Shown here: piece by piece, positions 26,178 through 35,049 of the stretch | How the letters are laid out: every line of letters starts with the position of its first letter | Position numbering within the stretch: position 1 is the stretch's first letter | Assembly: GCF_000688415.1 (NCBI RefSeq) | Contig: NZ_JIAH01000012.1 | Coordinates: forward strand, 58,627-122,626 | Source: Corynebacterium pseudodiphtheriticum DSM 44287 | Lineage (GTDB): Bacteria > Actinomycetota > Actinomycetes > Mycobacteriales > Mycobacteriaceae | Direction of reading: 5' to 3' | Length of the DNA stretch: 64,000 nucleotides | Notes under the pieces: model-generated | What the model was told of the DNA's origin: nothing | What the model saw: the letters and a program-made list of their open reading frames with translations, nothing else | The model's database searches: none | Made by a program: the position numbers and the translations under genes

Positions 26178-27281
26178 GTGCTGACCACCACTCCTGTGCT
26201 GCCGAAAACCAGCGCCCGAAGCATGCTCACGGCGATCATACTGGCTGCCTCGCTCGTACTCACCGCCTGCGGCATCCAGGGAGAATACGCCCACACCGGC
26301 GATTCCCAGCTCCGCGAGCAACTACCCGCAGCAGGAGATCTCAACGATCCACGCTCATTCACCGGTGTCACCCACGTCGACGATTTCGAGGACGTCGTTC
26401 CGGTCGTGGACAACCCCGAACCACAACTACCGGTGGAGCTGACCGACGCTGACGGCTACGACGTCGTCGTCGAGGATGTCTCCCGCATCCTAGCGCTGGA
26501 CTTGTACGGCACGTACACCAAAACCCTGACTGGCCTGGGCCTAGCGGACAATATCGTCGGCCGCACGGTCTCTTCCACGGAAGACATCATGGCGGATAAG
26601 CCCGTCGTCACCGAAGGTGGCCACAACATCAACGTCGAGGCTGTCCTGGAGCTACAGCCGTCGATCGTGATCGTGGATCACTCCATTGGCCCACGGGATG
26701 CTATCGATCAGATCCGCAATGCGGGTGTGACCACCGTGGTCATGGAGCCAACCCGCACCATTGATTCCATTGCAGAAGACATCACCACCCTGGGCGGAGT
26801 TGTCGGTTTGCCGGATGAGGCAGAGCAACTCGCCCAACGCAGCGTCGACGAGCTGGAAAAGGATCTCGCGGCCATTCAAGAGCTCGTCCCAGAAGATCCG
26901 ATGCGCATCGCGTTTTTGTACGCCCGCGGCACAGCTGGCGTGTTCTTCATCATGGGTGAGGGCACCGGCGCGAAAGACCTCATCGAAGGCGTCGGCGGTA
27001 TCGACCTAGCAACCGAGCACAACCTGTCCTATGTGGAACCAGCGAATGCGGAATCGCTCGCGAAGATCAACCCGGAACTCATCATCATGATGACCAAGGG
27101 GCTCGAATCCACCGGCGGCATCGAAGGACTCATGGAACGGCCGGGTATCGCGCAAACCATCGCCGGACAGAAACAACGTATTGTTACACTTCCCGACGGC
27201 CAATCCCTGGCCTTCGGCCCGATGACCGGACAAACCCTCTTGCGTCTAGCACAGGCGATTTATGACCCAGAACAGCAATAA
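26178..27281 (+). CDS. hmuT: Haemin ABC transporter substrate-binding lipoprotein
   Basis: A 367-residue cluster-A type binding lipoprotein with lipobox LTAC (Cys31). The body carries a TroA/FepB-like fold (YDVVVEDVSRILALDLYGTY, VEAVLELQPSIVIVDHSIGP, VEPANAESLAKINPELIIM). It accepts haem from HtaA/HtaB and docks on HmuU. The GTG start at 26178 follows GAAAGGA. It overlaps hmuU by 20 bases. A second, similar HmuT is encoded at 44255. Confidence 0.94.
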   Translation: MLTTTPVLPKTSARSMLTAIILAASLVLTACGIQGEYAHTGDSQLREQLPAAGDLNDPRSFTGVTHVDDFEDVVPVVDNPEPQLPVELTDADGYDVVVEDVSRILALDLYGTYTKTLTGLGLADNIVGRTVSSTEDIMADKPVVTEGGHNINVEAVLELQPSIVIVDHSIGPRDAIDQIRNAGVTTVVMEPTRTIDSIAEDITTLGGVVGLPDEAEQLAQRSVDELEKDLAAIQELVPEDPMRIAFLYARGTAGVFFIMGEGTGAKDLIEGVGGIDLATEHNLSYVEPANAESLAKINPELIIMMTKGLESTGGIEGLMERPGIAQTIAGQKQRIVTLPDGQSLAFGPMTGQTLLRLAQAIYDPEQQ

Positions 27282-28392
27282 GACCACCACTGCCCCGTCG
27301 GCTGAGCGTGCGGCCACGACGGCGCGCCACCGCCGAGAAAACCCCCGGGCACCCCAGCAACACCACGATGTCTTCGCTCAACGCCACCGTTTGCGTGTGG
27401 GCACCTTCGTCGCACTGATCGTGCTGCTGGTGGGTTCTGTGCTCTTGTCGACGGCGCTGGGCCAGTACTACCTGTCCTTGCCGGATCTGCTCAGCATTTT
27501 GACCTCCGGGCCACGTGCAGAAACTGATATTGCCGCCAGCGTGGTGTGGGACATTCGCCTGCCGCGAATCTTCCTAGGCTTTTTGGTCGGCGCCGCTTTA
27601 GGTGTAGCTGGCTGTTTAATGCAGGCGGTGTTCGCTAACCCACTGGCAGAACCCAGCATCGTCGGCGTAACCTCAGGCGCCGGTGTCGGTGCGGCCCTGG
27701 TCATCGTGTTTGAGGTCAGTTTTTTAGGTACGTTCACCGTGCCTGCCGCAGCTTTTCTCACCTCACTGATCGTCACTGCAATCATTTATCGCCTGGCGCA
27801 TAACCGTGGCAAAGTGGCCGTCGTCAACTTGATTTTGACCGGCATTGCCGTCAATGCGGTGTGTGGCGCCTTGATTTCTTTCATGGTGTATCTGGCGCCG
27901 ACGACCAGCCGCGAGCAGATCATTTTCTGGCAGATGGGTTCGCTCAACGGTTCCCAGTGGAAGCATGTCTGGGTGGTTTTGCCGATCGTCGTCGTCGGTT
28001 TTGCCATCGCCTCGCGTTTGGGCGCCCAGCTTGATGTGTTGGCTTTGGGTGAAAAAGCTGCCGGGCACACGGGCATCAACGTCGCAGCATTGCGCATGGT
28101 CGCTATCGTCGCTTCAGCGGTGCTGACGGCTGCGGCGGTGTCTTTCGCCGGCCTGATTGGTTTCGTCGGTTTGATCGTGCCGCACGTGTTGCGCACCATT
28201 GTCGGCCCGGAAAATAAGATTCTGCTGCCAGCTTCGGCGCTGGCCGGTGCGTTGTTGATTGCGCTTGCCGACGTCGCCGCCCGGACCCTGATCCCGTTTG
28301 CGGATCTGCCGATCGGTATTTTCACCGCACTGGTTGGCGGGCCAACCTTCTTCATCCTCTTGCGTAGGATGATGCGGAAAGGATCTGTCTAG
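27262..28392 (+). CDS. hmuU: Haemin ABC transporter permease
   Basis: A 376-residue FecCD/BtuC-family permease with about ten helices after a polar N-terminal stretch of about 45 residues. Family landmarks are RLPRIFLGFLVGAALGVAGC, ANPLAEPSIVGVTSGAG, GLIGFVGLIVPHVLRTIVGP and the end FFILLRRMM. It starts within the 3' end of hmuT and ends in the start of hmuV (TAGTG overlap), a tight operon. Confidence 0.95.
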   Translation: MTQNSNKTTTAPSAERAATTARHRRENPRAPQQHHDVFAQRHRLRVGTFVALIVLLVGSVLLSTALGQYYLSLPDLLSILTSGPRAETDIAASVVWDIRLPRIFLGFLVGAALGVAGCLMQAVFANPLAEPSIVGVTSGAGVGAALVIVFEVSFLGTFTVPAAAFLTSLIVTAIIYRLAHNRGKVAVVNLILTGIAVNAVCGALISFMVYLAPTTSREQIIFWQMGSLNGSQWKHVWVVLPIVVVGFAIASRLGAQLDVLALGEKAAGHTGINVAALRMVAIVASAVLTAAAVSFAGLIGFVGLIVPHVLRTIVGPENKILLPASALAGALLIALADVAARTLIPFADLPIGIFTALVGGPTFFILLRRMMRKGSV

Positions 28393-29207
28393 TGAGTATC
28401 GTCGAAATTTCTCAGCTAAGCGTAGAGGTTGGTCAGAAGACCCTACTGCGCGATATCAGTGTCCACGCGGAAGCCGGGCAGGTCACCGGGCTGATTGGGC
28501 CGAATGGTGCGGGCAAGTCCACGTTATTGGCTGCGATGTGTGGCGATCTCGAGGCTTCAACTGGCACCATCAGTTTGGCTGGCGTGAACCCAGCGCAGGC
28601 ATCCCCGAAAGAGCTGGCGCTGATCCGCGCGGTGATGCTGCAGGATGTTTCGGTTTCTTTTGAGTTCTTAGTACGCGATGTGGTGGCTATGGGCCGTCGT
28701 CCATGGGCGAAAAAGGTGGAGCCACACGTCGACGAGCAGATCATCGATGCCGCGCTTGCAGCCACAGACACAGTGCATCTTGCTGGGCGCGATATTGCGA
28801 CGCTTTCTGGTGGCGAGCGGGCCCGGGTGGCATTGGCGCGGGTGTTGGCGCAGCAGACACCGATCGTGTTTTTGGATGAACCGACGGCCGCACTGGACAT
28901 CAGCCACCAGGAGCAGGTGTTGGCATTGGTGAAGAATTTGGCACGTGAGGCCAATATTGCGGTTTTTGTGGTCATGCATGATTTGAATGCGGCCGCGGCT
29001 TATTGCGATCGGATTATTTGTCTTGCCGACGGCGCCATCGCCGCTATGGGGGAGGTTTCTGAGGTATATACCGATGAGATTTTATCTTCTGTCTACCAGT
29101 GGCCTATCGAGGTGACCTCGCATAATGGGCAATACTTAGTGAGCCCAGCACGCCAGTACCCTACCCCTGAGCAGGACGATTTGGTGCGGTTATTGGGTGC
29201 CCGTTAA
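28392..29207 (+). CDS. hmuV: Haemin ABC transporter ATPase
   Basis: A 271-residue ATPase with Walker A (GPNGAGKSTLLAA, near residue 38), Q-loop (VMLQDVSVSFEF), signature (LSGGERARVALARVL), Walker B (IVFLDEPTAALD) and H-loop (VVMHDLNAAA). It powers HmuTU. Its GTG overlaps the hmuU stop by one base. The second hmuT-hmuU pair at 43-45 kb lacks its own ATPase and might use this one. Confidence 0.95.
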   Translation: MSIVEISQLSVEVGQKTLLRDISVHAEAGQVTGLIGPNGAGKSTLLAAMCGDLEASTGTISLAGVNPAQASPKELALIRAVMLQDVSVSFEFLVRDVVAMGRRPWAKKVEPHVDEQIIDAALAATDTVHLAGRDIATLSGGERARVALARVLAQQTPIVFLDEPTAALDISHQEQVLALVKNLAREANIAVFVVMHDLNAAAAYCDRIICLADGAIAAMGEVSEVYTDEILSSVYQWPIEVTSHNGQYLVSPARQYPTPEQDDLVRLLGAR

Positions 29208-29276
29208 ACGCTTACCGACGGTAGGTGCGGCGCTGAAGCCAGCGCTTATCGTCGTTATTAATGGGGGCCGAAATCT

Positions 29277-29295
29277 TTAGGTACGGACACCCTAA
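29277..29295. promoter_or_regulatory. DtxR box upstream of htaB
   Basis: TTAGGTACGGACACCCTAA matches about 13 of 19 consensus positions, with both arms (TTAGGT and CCTAA) intact. It lies 110 bases before htaB, so htaB probably has its own iron-controlled promoter in addition to read-through from hmuV. Confidence 0.7.
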
Positions 29296-29404
29296 ATTGA
29301 TTACCCCCACAAGTGACACCTTACCTAATCACTCTATTGTGAACCTGCCCTAAATATTCTAAACTTTTCCTTGTCTAAACCGGTCATTTCTTCGAGGAGA
29401 TTAC

Positions 29405-30631
29405 ATGAAGAATAAATTTTCCCTGGGAGCTTCCCTCTGTGTTGGTCTGGCAGTCATCGGCGGCGCTCTGACGCCAGCAGCTTATGCCCAGGATGCCCAG
29501 GGTAACGCCGCTAATACCTGCCAGAACCCAGGCGTCGAAATCGTCGACGGCAAAATTCACTGGGGCATTAAAGAATCCTTCCGTAACTACATCAACGGGC
29601 CGATCGCTAGAGGTTCTTGGACCGCTGCAGGCGCAGTCGAACAAGACAGCACCGAGAAACAAGCTCAACGCCAAAAAGATTTTCAGTTCCACTTTGACGT
29701 GGACCCACAGGCTTCCAAAATCGAGCTCGACAACGCTGGCAACGTTGCTAATTCCGAGATTCGGACCAAAGATTCCACTCTAACCTTCGAAGGCCACCAT
29801 GGCGCTTTGTACACGCAGATGAAATCGCCTTATGTGAAAACCGAAGGAACAACGGTGAAGCCAGGCACAGGTTACGTCGGTTATTACGTTGAAGGCAAAA
29901 GCATGACCGAATACAAGCCGGAAGATCGCATCGAGGCGAATCAACGCACCGGCGAAGGAGAGTTCGGCCAGGGTACAACCACCGGTTGGACTCGCGATAA
30001 CAACACTCTGACGATGTCCGGCACCAACCTTCGCTATACCCCACAACCAGGAACAGATTCCTACAAAGGCATTCTCCAAGGTGTCGATCTCATCTTCATG
30101 GGAATCTACAACGACGACTATAAGCCAGAGCTCGATGACGTTAATGTTGAGCTGAACGTCAAAAACACCTGCTTGGACAAACCAAAAGACAACACCGCTC
30201 CAGAGGGTAACCAGCCGCAAGAAGGCGCTAACCCTCCTGCACAGGCCCCTGCTCAGCCTCCTGTAAAACCAGAAAAGCCCAACGACAAACAGCCGAGCGA
30301 GAAGCAACCAAACGATAAGCAGGAAGAAGGCGCAAAACCTGGAGACAAACAGCAGGATAAGAAGCAACCTCCAGCAGACAAGAAGCCAGGCGCCGACACC
30401 ACTCCAGGCAAAGAAGAAGCAAAGCCAGAGGCTCCTGGTTCCTCGCTGGGTGCAGACTTCAGCAGCAACCCTGCTGATAACAAGGGCCTGAGCAAGCTAC
30501 AGCAGTTCTTCAACGTTGCTCTTGGTCTAGCAACCTTCGCTGGCATGGCCACGATGATCGGCAACCTGTTCCACAAGGTATTCGGCCCACAGTTTCAGCA
30601 CTTCATGAATAACTTGCCATTCAAGATCTAA
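29405..30631 (+). CDS. htaB: Haemin-binding surface protein HtaB
   Basis: A 408-residue surface protein with signal peptide (ends PAAYA), one CR domain at about 38-260 and a Pro/Lys/Asp/Gln-rich low-complexity stalk at about 262-350. The C-terminal hydrophobic segment FFNVALGLATFAGMATMIGN is a membrane anchor. Haem-ligand motifs are FRNYINGPIARG and FEGHHGALYT. In C. diphtheriae HtaB binds haem and is thought to pass it between HtaA and HmuT. GGAG precedes the ATG. It is the last gene of the locus and is followed by a terminator. Confidence 0.92.
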   Translation: MKNKFSLGASLCVGLAVIGGALTPAAYAQDAQGNAANTCQNPGVEIVDGKIHWGIKESFRNYINGPIARGSWTAAGAVEQDSTEKQAQRQKDFQFHFDVDPQASKIELDNAGNVANSEIRTKDSTLTFEGHHGALYTQMKSPYVKTEGTTVKPGTGYVGYYVEGKSMTEYKPEDRIEANQRTGEGEFGQGTTTGWTRDNNTLTMSGTNLRYTPQPGTDSYKGILQGVDLIFMGIYNDDYKPELDDVNVELNVKNTCLDKPKDNTAPEGNQPQEGANPPAQAPAQPPVKPEKPNDKQPSEKQPNDKQEEGAKPGDKQQDKKQPPADKKPGADTTPGKEEAKPEAPGSSLGADFSSNPADNKGLSKLQQFFNVALGLATFAGMATMIGNLFHKVFGPQFQHFMNNLPFKI

Positions 30632-30687
30632 AACTGCTGAAACCTCCTGGCTCAGCATAAATAAGCAATCCTGAACGGTACGCACTC

Positions 30688-30725
30688 GGCGGGTAAGCCC
30701 TTTAACAGGGTTTACCCGCCTTTTG
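30688..30725 (+). terminator. Intrinsic terminator after htaB
   Basis: GGCGGGTAAGCCC (30688-30700) pairs with GGGTTTACCCGCC (30708-30720) around a 7-base loop and is followed by TTTTG. It is a strong, classical terminator for the htaA-hmuTUV-htaB transcript. Confidence 0.85.
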
Positions 30726-30746
30726 CATGTTTACACAAAATGACAA

Positions 30747-30774
30747 ATCCGGGGCCTGAATACAGACCCCGGAT
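30747..30774 (-). terminator. Hairpin between convergent htaB and cht-type genes
   Basis: ATCCGGGG and CCCCGGAT (30747-30754 and 30767-30774) form an 8-base stem with a 12-base loop. On the minus strand it is followed by TTTGTCATTTTG, so it may end the convergent 496-residue gene. Confidence 0.5.
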
Positions 30775-30850
30775 AAGCGACACTGCCGTCTAACTAGCAG
30801 ATCACGACATCAAGTAGTTCACAACAACCTTGCAGTGCTTTAGTCATACT

Positions 30851-32341
30851 TTAGAACTGCAGCAAAGAACGCAGTGAACCGAAGATGTGTTGCAAGATCT
30901 TGAATACGGTTCCACCCAAGGCACCGAAGAATCCACCGTTTTCAAAATACTTCGCGACGGTATCAAAGAAGGATCCCTCACCATTGCTGGAGCCGGAGTC
31001 ATTCTGCTGTGCAGAAGGAGTCTGGACGCCAGCATCACCAGTACTCGAACCTGTTTGCGTCTTCTTATTGGCTTCTGCGACCGATTTCTCTACCTCAGCC
31101 AGCTTCTGCGAGACCTTCTCCACCTCTTGTTTGGTGGCTGCAAGCTCAGTCTGCGCAGCCTGCTTTGCCTGCTCCGCGTCGGCAAGCTTCTGCTCGAGCT
31201 CCTGCTTTGCGGCCTGTTCTTTCTCCAGCTCAGCGGTTACTTCAGCAACCTTAGATTCCTGCGCTTCACCAGATTCTTTGGCTTTGACGTACTCGCTCTG
31301 CAGCTTTGCAATCAATTCAGCCTGGCTTTCAACCTGAGCTGCCAGCTCAGCAGACTTTTGCTGCGTCTCAGCCGCGGTTGCCTCCAGCTCCGCCAACTTG
31401 GCCTTTGCAGCTTCTGCATTGGTGACATATTCGGGAACGCTGATTCCTGCACCGACAGCGAATGGCTCCGAGACAGTCTTGCCGAGGGGTTCCCATTTGC
31501 CACCACTCTGACGGTTGGCTTCAACCTCAGCGATATATACACCTGGGTCAGAATCCGCGAAAGTGTATTCCCGGGCTACGCCAGAGTTGACGTCATACTG
31601 CCGAGTTTTTTTGAAAATACGATCACAACTGGTGATACACTGCAATGTCGTGCGCCAGCGCATATTCGGCAGATTGTGCTCAAACTCCCAATTCAGCTTG
31701 ACGTTATTCCGTGCGTCGACCTCTGCCTTCAAGTTCGTGGGAGCAGCGATCTTGTCGATCTTCGGAGCATCCGGAATTTTAATATTGATGCCGCGGTCAA
31801 AGTAACGTTCAGTCAACACTGGGCCGTGTGCGGCTGCAACGCCGACGGTGTATGTCTTACCAGGCTGGAAAGTCTCTGGTGGAACTACAATTTCTTTTTC
31901 CCATTCCCCGTCTTTCATCTCTGCACGGGTAATCCAACGCTCGACCAAGCCATCGCCCTGGCCCGAGATGCCCAAGCACTTGTTCAGCTTCCACTTCGCG
32001 TTATCAATGATGATGAGATAAACACCGTGCCGTGACGCGGGTTCGGTATTTGCATCGTAGCCTTTGCCCTTGAATTGGAATTTCGTTTCCTGTGTAGGGT
32101 CAATTGGCTCTGGCGAGTAGGTGACGTCCAGTTGCACATTGGATTTCCGCTGGTCCAATGTTTCTGGAACTTTACATCCGTGGTTTACGTCCGGCACGGA
32201 AGCTGGCTGTGCTGACTGTGGGGCTACCGCATCTGGGGTTTCAGCTGGTGCGGCTGTAGCAGCAGCGCCTGCACCCAACATGATGGATGAGGCTGTCAAG
32301 GCAGAAAGAACGATCCGTCCTGCCCGGAAATTGGCTCGCAA
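30851..32341 (-). CDS. Secreted coiled-coil protein of the ChtB/CirA neighbourhood type
   Basis: A 496-residue exported protein. The TTG start at 32341 is chosen because GAAAGGA lies just upstream and the product then begins with a typical signal peptide (MRANFRAGRIVLSALTASSI, cleavage near ATAA). A globular Cys-containing region (about 30-310) includes a fibronectin-like stretch. A long Ala/Glu/Lys heptad coiled coil (about 325-440) and a C-terminal hydrophobic helix follow. It is downstream of a ChtA/ChtC-like gene, as CirA/ChtB proteins are in C. diphtheriae. The role is unproven; a haem or surface-anchoring function is inferred from context. Confidence 0.65.
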   Translation of the reverse strand: MRANFRAGRIVLSALTASSIMLGAGAAATAAPAETPDAVAPQSAQPASVPDVNHGCKVPETLDQRKSNVQLDVTYSPEPIDPTQETKFQFKGKGYDANTEPASRHGVYLIIIDNAKWKLNKCLGISGQGDGLVERWITRAEMKDGEWEKEIVVPPETFQPGKTYTVGVAAAHGPVLTERYFDRGINIKIPDAPKIDKIAAPTNLKAEVDARNNVKLNWEFEHNLPNMRWRTTLQCITSCDRIFKKTRQYDVNSGVAREYTFADSDPGVYIAEVEANRQSGGKWEPLGKTVSEPFAVGAGISVPEYVTNAEAAKAKLAELEATAAETQQKSAELAAQVESQAELIAKLQSEYVKAKESGEAQESKVAEVTAELEKEQAAKQELEQKLADAEQAKQAAQTELAATKQEVEKVSQKLAEVEKSVAEANKKTQTGSSTGDAGVQTPSAQQNDSGSSNGEGSFFDTVAKYFENGGFFGALGGTVFKILQHIFGSLRSLLQF

Positions 32342-32448
32342 AGTAGTTCCTTTCTGAAAGGATTTTGATAGAGGAATGCGCAAAGCGCACAAATTAATCA
32401 TAGTATTTTAAGCTACGCCTAACAATACTAACCAACACACATTATTAT

Positions 32449-32460
32449 TTAGGCTGCCTA
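32449..32460. promoter_or_regulatory. Possible DtxR half-palindrome upstream of the coiled-coil gene
   Basis: TTAGGCTGCCTA, flanked by ATAAG, lies about 110 bases upstream of the TTG start. It resembles the core of a DtxR box, but is shorter than the 19-base consensus. Confidence 0.3.
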
Positions 32461-32480
32461 TAAGCAAAATGTCGGGAGGC

Positions 32481-32515
32481 GAAAAGAAAAAGGGCGCCGA
32501 TGCTTTTCGACGCCC
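32481..32515 (-). terminator. Intrinsic terminator after the ChtC-like gene
   Basis: On the minus strand GGGCGTCGA pairs with TCGGCGCCC around a 6-base loop (plus coordinates 32492-32500 and 32507-32515). It is followed by TTTTTCTTTTC. It separates the ChtC-like gene from the downstream coiled-coil gene. Confidence 0.75.
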
Positions 32516-32601
32516 CGGCCAGAATTACTACCTACCCAAAGGTGGCGCAAAACTAGCCTGCATGCGCGCACCTAAAACGCCACATACATTTAACTTATGC
32601 G

Positions 32602-34860
32602 TTAAGAGGAAAACCAAACGCGTGGCAGCGAGAATAGCCAGTTGAAGAACCTGGCGATCTTCTCAAGGCCATTCGAGAACAGTCCAGAAATACGCTCCCA
32701 AATAGACTGCGACTTCTTGTCGTCCTTAGATTTCTTGGAATCAGCAGGCTTTTCTTTCTGCTCAGGCTCGGTGGTGGATTCTGCAGCGGAATCTTCACCA
32801 GGCTTAGCTTCCGTGGCCTGCTCGCCTGCTGGCTTGGCTTCCTCAGAAGGCTTGCTCGGCTCAGCTGGTTTCTTGTCTTCAGCCCCAGTTTGTCCTTCCG
32901 CTTCAGCTCCTGGCTTTTGTGGATTTTCTGGGGTTTCCGGCTTTTCTGGCTCAGCAGGCGCTGGTGGCTCTACCTGGTCAGTGTGGTCACCGACCTGTGG
33001 ATCAGTGGAATCCAGACGCAGGATAGCAGCATTTTCGAGATAGGTCTCGTTGTTCGTCTCGATGGAATAAGCGAACAAATGATCTTTCCACTGCAACAGG
33101 TTGCGGTGCTTTTTCGCGGTATCTTTTTGGTTCGGCAGTGAGATATTCTCAATGATTTCCCGGGTTTCTGGATTAACCCAGCTCAACTGCGAGGTTGCCT
33201 CATTAGTAACCAGCGCTTTGTCACCCACGAACGCAACCTCAGACACTTTCTTCAGGTCACCAACCACACCCCGCTCAGACTGCGGTTTTAACACGCCATC
33301 TTCATAACGGAAGAACTGCATCCCAGAATTGTGGTGGTCTTGGCTATAAAAAGCTACGTTATTGCCATCAGTTGCCATCTCGGTGGCGTAATTCGCACCA
33401 TTTCCCGGCGTTCCCATCTCTGTGCCGCCGTCCGCAAGCTTCGCCGTACCGTCCGGATGAATCAGCAGCGGTGGCACACGATAGCTTCCATTTTTCAAAT
33501 TGACTGCACTGGCAGGCAAATAAAGGATATTGCCATCCGGCATAACGTTCATCTGGGTAGGAAGCGAAATATTGCCGATTTCACCATAAAGGTCGCGGTT
33601 GTAGCCATTGCCGTACAAGAAGAGTTCTTCATCATGGGTTTTCACCACATCTTGAGGTGCGGTCAGTGTCGCAGTCGTTTTTTCACCAGAAGCCGTGACC
33701 CAGGTCAACGTGGAGTCATTATCGTTGGTGCCGCGTGCGATAATTCCTACTCGATCGTTGGCAGCATCGTAAGCAATACCGGCAGGCTCGACACCAACGC
33801 CTTCAGCAACGGCCATCGGATCAGACCAGCCCTCTGCAGACGCGGTTGCGGCCTTCAGGGTCTGCCCTTCGACCCAGTAAATCCGATTGCCAGCCCCCTT
33901 GGTATAAAGCTGCGATTCATTATATGGAAGCGGTCGTTGCAATTCCCCCAACGACTGCATCGTTGCAGGATCAATGAGCTCCAGCGTTGAGTGGTTGGCG
34001 CCTTTCCGCGTCGCAAGCACCACATAATCTTGCAGCCCAATCATGGTGTCTTCGTTAGCTTCGTGTGCAGAGACAAATTTGTCGCCAATGGTCAGTGGTG
34101 CCGAATCATTACCCGGACGGGCGCCCTTACCCTCATATTCGAAGCTCAACGGAGCCAGCGGGCCACCCAAATCATAGAAGTTCGAGAACGTGCGCACGCC
34201 ATCTTCAGTCAGCGAGGTGTTGATGCCTTCCCAAGAGACCTTGCCATCTTTTTCTTCGAACTTAGCGGTCTTGGTCCAAGCATTCGCAATTTTAGCGTCT
34301 TCTTTTTCGAAGATTTCGCCACTTGGGTACTGCTTAGAACGCACATCTGCTTCCACGTAGGAGCCTTCTGGGCTCAACACGATGGTGGGATCTTTGATGG
34401 TCAGCTCCAACGAGCAGTTGCCACGCTGCGCTGGCTTCCCCTCGCAGTACTTGAAGTATTCGATGCTACCTTCAAATTCCGCTCGAGTGATGTGAGTCGC
34501 GTCCTCGAAGCTCGCGTTTTTCAAGTTGAACTTGTAGTACTGCTCAACGGTGTCGCTTTCCGACGATGGCGTCGTGGTGCCGTTGGAGTAGATCTTGGTG
34601 GCACCGTCACCAACGTTGGTTGCGCCCAAGGAATAGCGCAGGAACGAATCACGCAATGCCCAGTTCAAGCTACCTTTACCGTTTTCCGGGACCATGTTTT
34701 CAGTAGCGCCGTTTTCGGTAGCAACATTCTGTGCTTGTTCGGCACCGATTGCCGGTTGCCCTGTCTGCGCCCCGGCAATCGGGGTTAAAGCAGGTACCAA
34801 ACTGAACAGTCCCAGCGCGATACCCACCGAGCTAATCCGGCGGGATTTTTTAGCTGCCAC
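32602..34860 (-). CDS. ChtA/ChtC-like haemin/haemoglobin-binding surface protein
   Basis: A 752-residue surface protein. It has a signal peptide (ends PIAGAQ), one divergent CR (HtaA) domain at about 45-240 (LNWALRDSFLRYSLGATNVG), a beta-propeller-like middle (about 250-610) and a Pro/Glu/Lys-rich stalk. A C-terminal hydrophobic helix ending in aromatic residues (FFNWLFSLPRVWFSS) closes it. The GHHG haem motif of HtaA is not kept. ChtA and ChtC of C. diphtheriae bind haemoglobin-haem at the surface and feed HtaA. GTG at 34860 is preferred because GAGGAG is six bases upstream. Confidence 0.8.
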   Translation of the reverse strand: MAAKKSRRISSVGIALGLFSLVPALTPIAGAQTGQPAIGAEQAQNVATENGATENMVPENGKGSLNWALRDSFLRYSLGATNVGDGATKIYSNGTTTPSSESDTVEQYYKFNLKNASFEDATHITRAEFEGSIEYFKYCEGKPAQRGNCSLELTIKDPTIVLSPEGSYVEADVRSKQYPSGEIFEKEDAKIANAWTKTAKFEEKDGKVSWEGINTSLTEDGVRTFSNFYDLGGPLAPLSFEYEGKGARPGNDSAPLTIGDKFVSAHEANEDTMIGLQDYVVLATRKGANHSTLELIDPATMQSLGELQRPLPYNESQLYTKGAGNRIYWVEGQTLKAATASAEGWSDPMAVAEGVGVEPAGIAYDAANDRVGIIARGTNDNDSTLTWVTASGEKTTATLTAPQDVVKTHDEELFLYGNGYNRDLYGEIGNISLPTQMNVMPDGNILYLPASAVNLKNGSYRVPPLLIHPDGTAKLADGGTEMGTPGNGANYATEMATDGNNVAFYSQDHHNSGMQFFRYEDGVLKPQSERGVVGDLKKVSEVAFVGDKALVTNEATSQLSWVNPETREIIENISLPNQKDTAKKHRNLLQWKDHLFAYSIETNNETYLENAAILRLDSTDPQVGDHTDQVEPPAPAEPEKPETPENPQKPGAEAEGQTGAEDKKPAEPSKPSEEAKPAGEQATEAKPGEDSAAESTTEPEQKEKPADSKKSKDDKKSQSIWERISGLFSNGLEKIARFFNWLFSLPRVWFSS

Positions 34861-34905
34861 AATCATCTCCTCGAAATACAATAGCTTGCACTTACATAAC
34901 CGAGG

Positions 34906-34946
34906 AAAGGTTAACCTAGAGATTAAAAATAAGTAAGGATTAGCTT
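34906..34946. promoter_or_regulatory. DtxR-like half sites upstream of the ChtC-like gene
   Basis: AAAGGTTAACCTAG (34906-34919, containing the perfect palindrome AGGTTAACCT) and TAAGGATTAGCTT (34934-34946). Both resemble parts of the DtxR consensus, the second the TTAGGATAGCTT half of the tox operator. They lie 45-90 bases before the start, a normal place for iron repression. Confidence 0.4.
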
Positions 34947-35010
34947 GCAGGTATACCCCCGGATACCCCTAAAAATGGGGCCAGGTGCTTGTGGCAGCGC
35001 AAAACTCACC

Positions 35011-35034
35011 GAGATTCCCCAGACAGGGAATCTC
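35011..35034 (-). terminator. Terminator after nrdF
   Basis: GAGATTCCC (35011-35019) and GGGAATCTC (35026-35034) form a 9-base stem about 16 bases beyond the nrdF stop. The following minus-strand bases are GGTGAGTTTTG, a weak T-run. Confidence 0.6.
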
Positions 35035-35049
35035 ACCCGCAACTACGTC

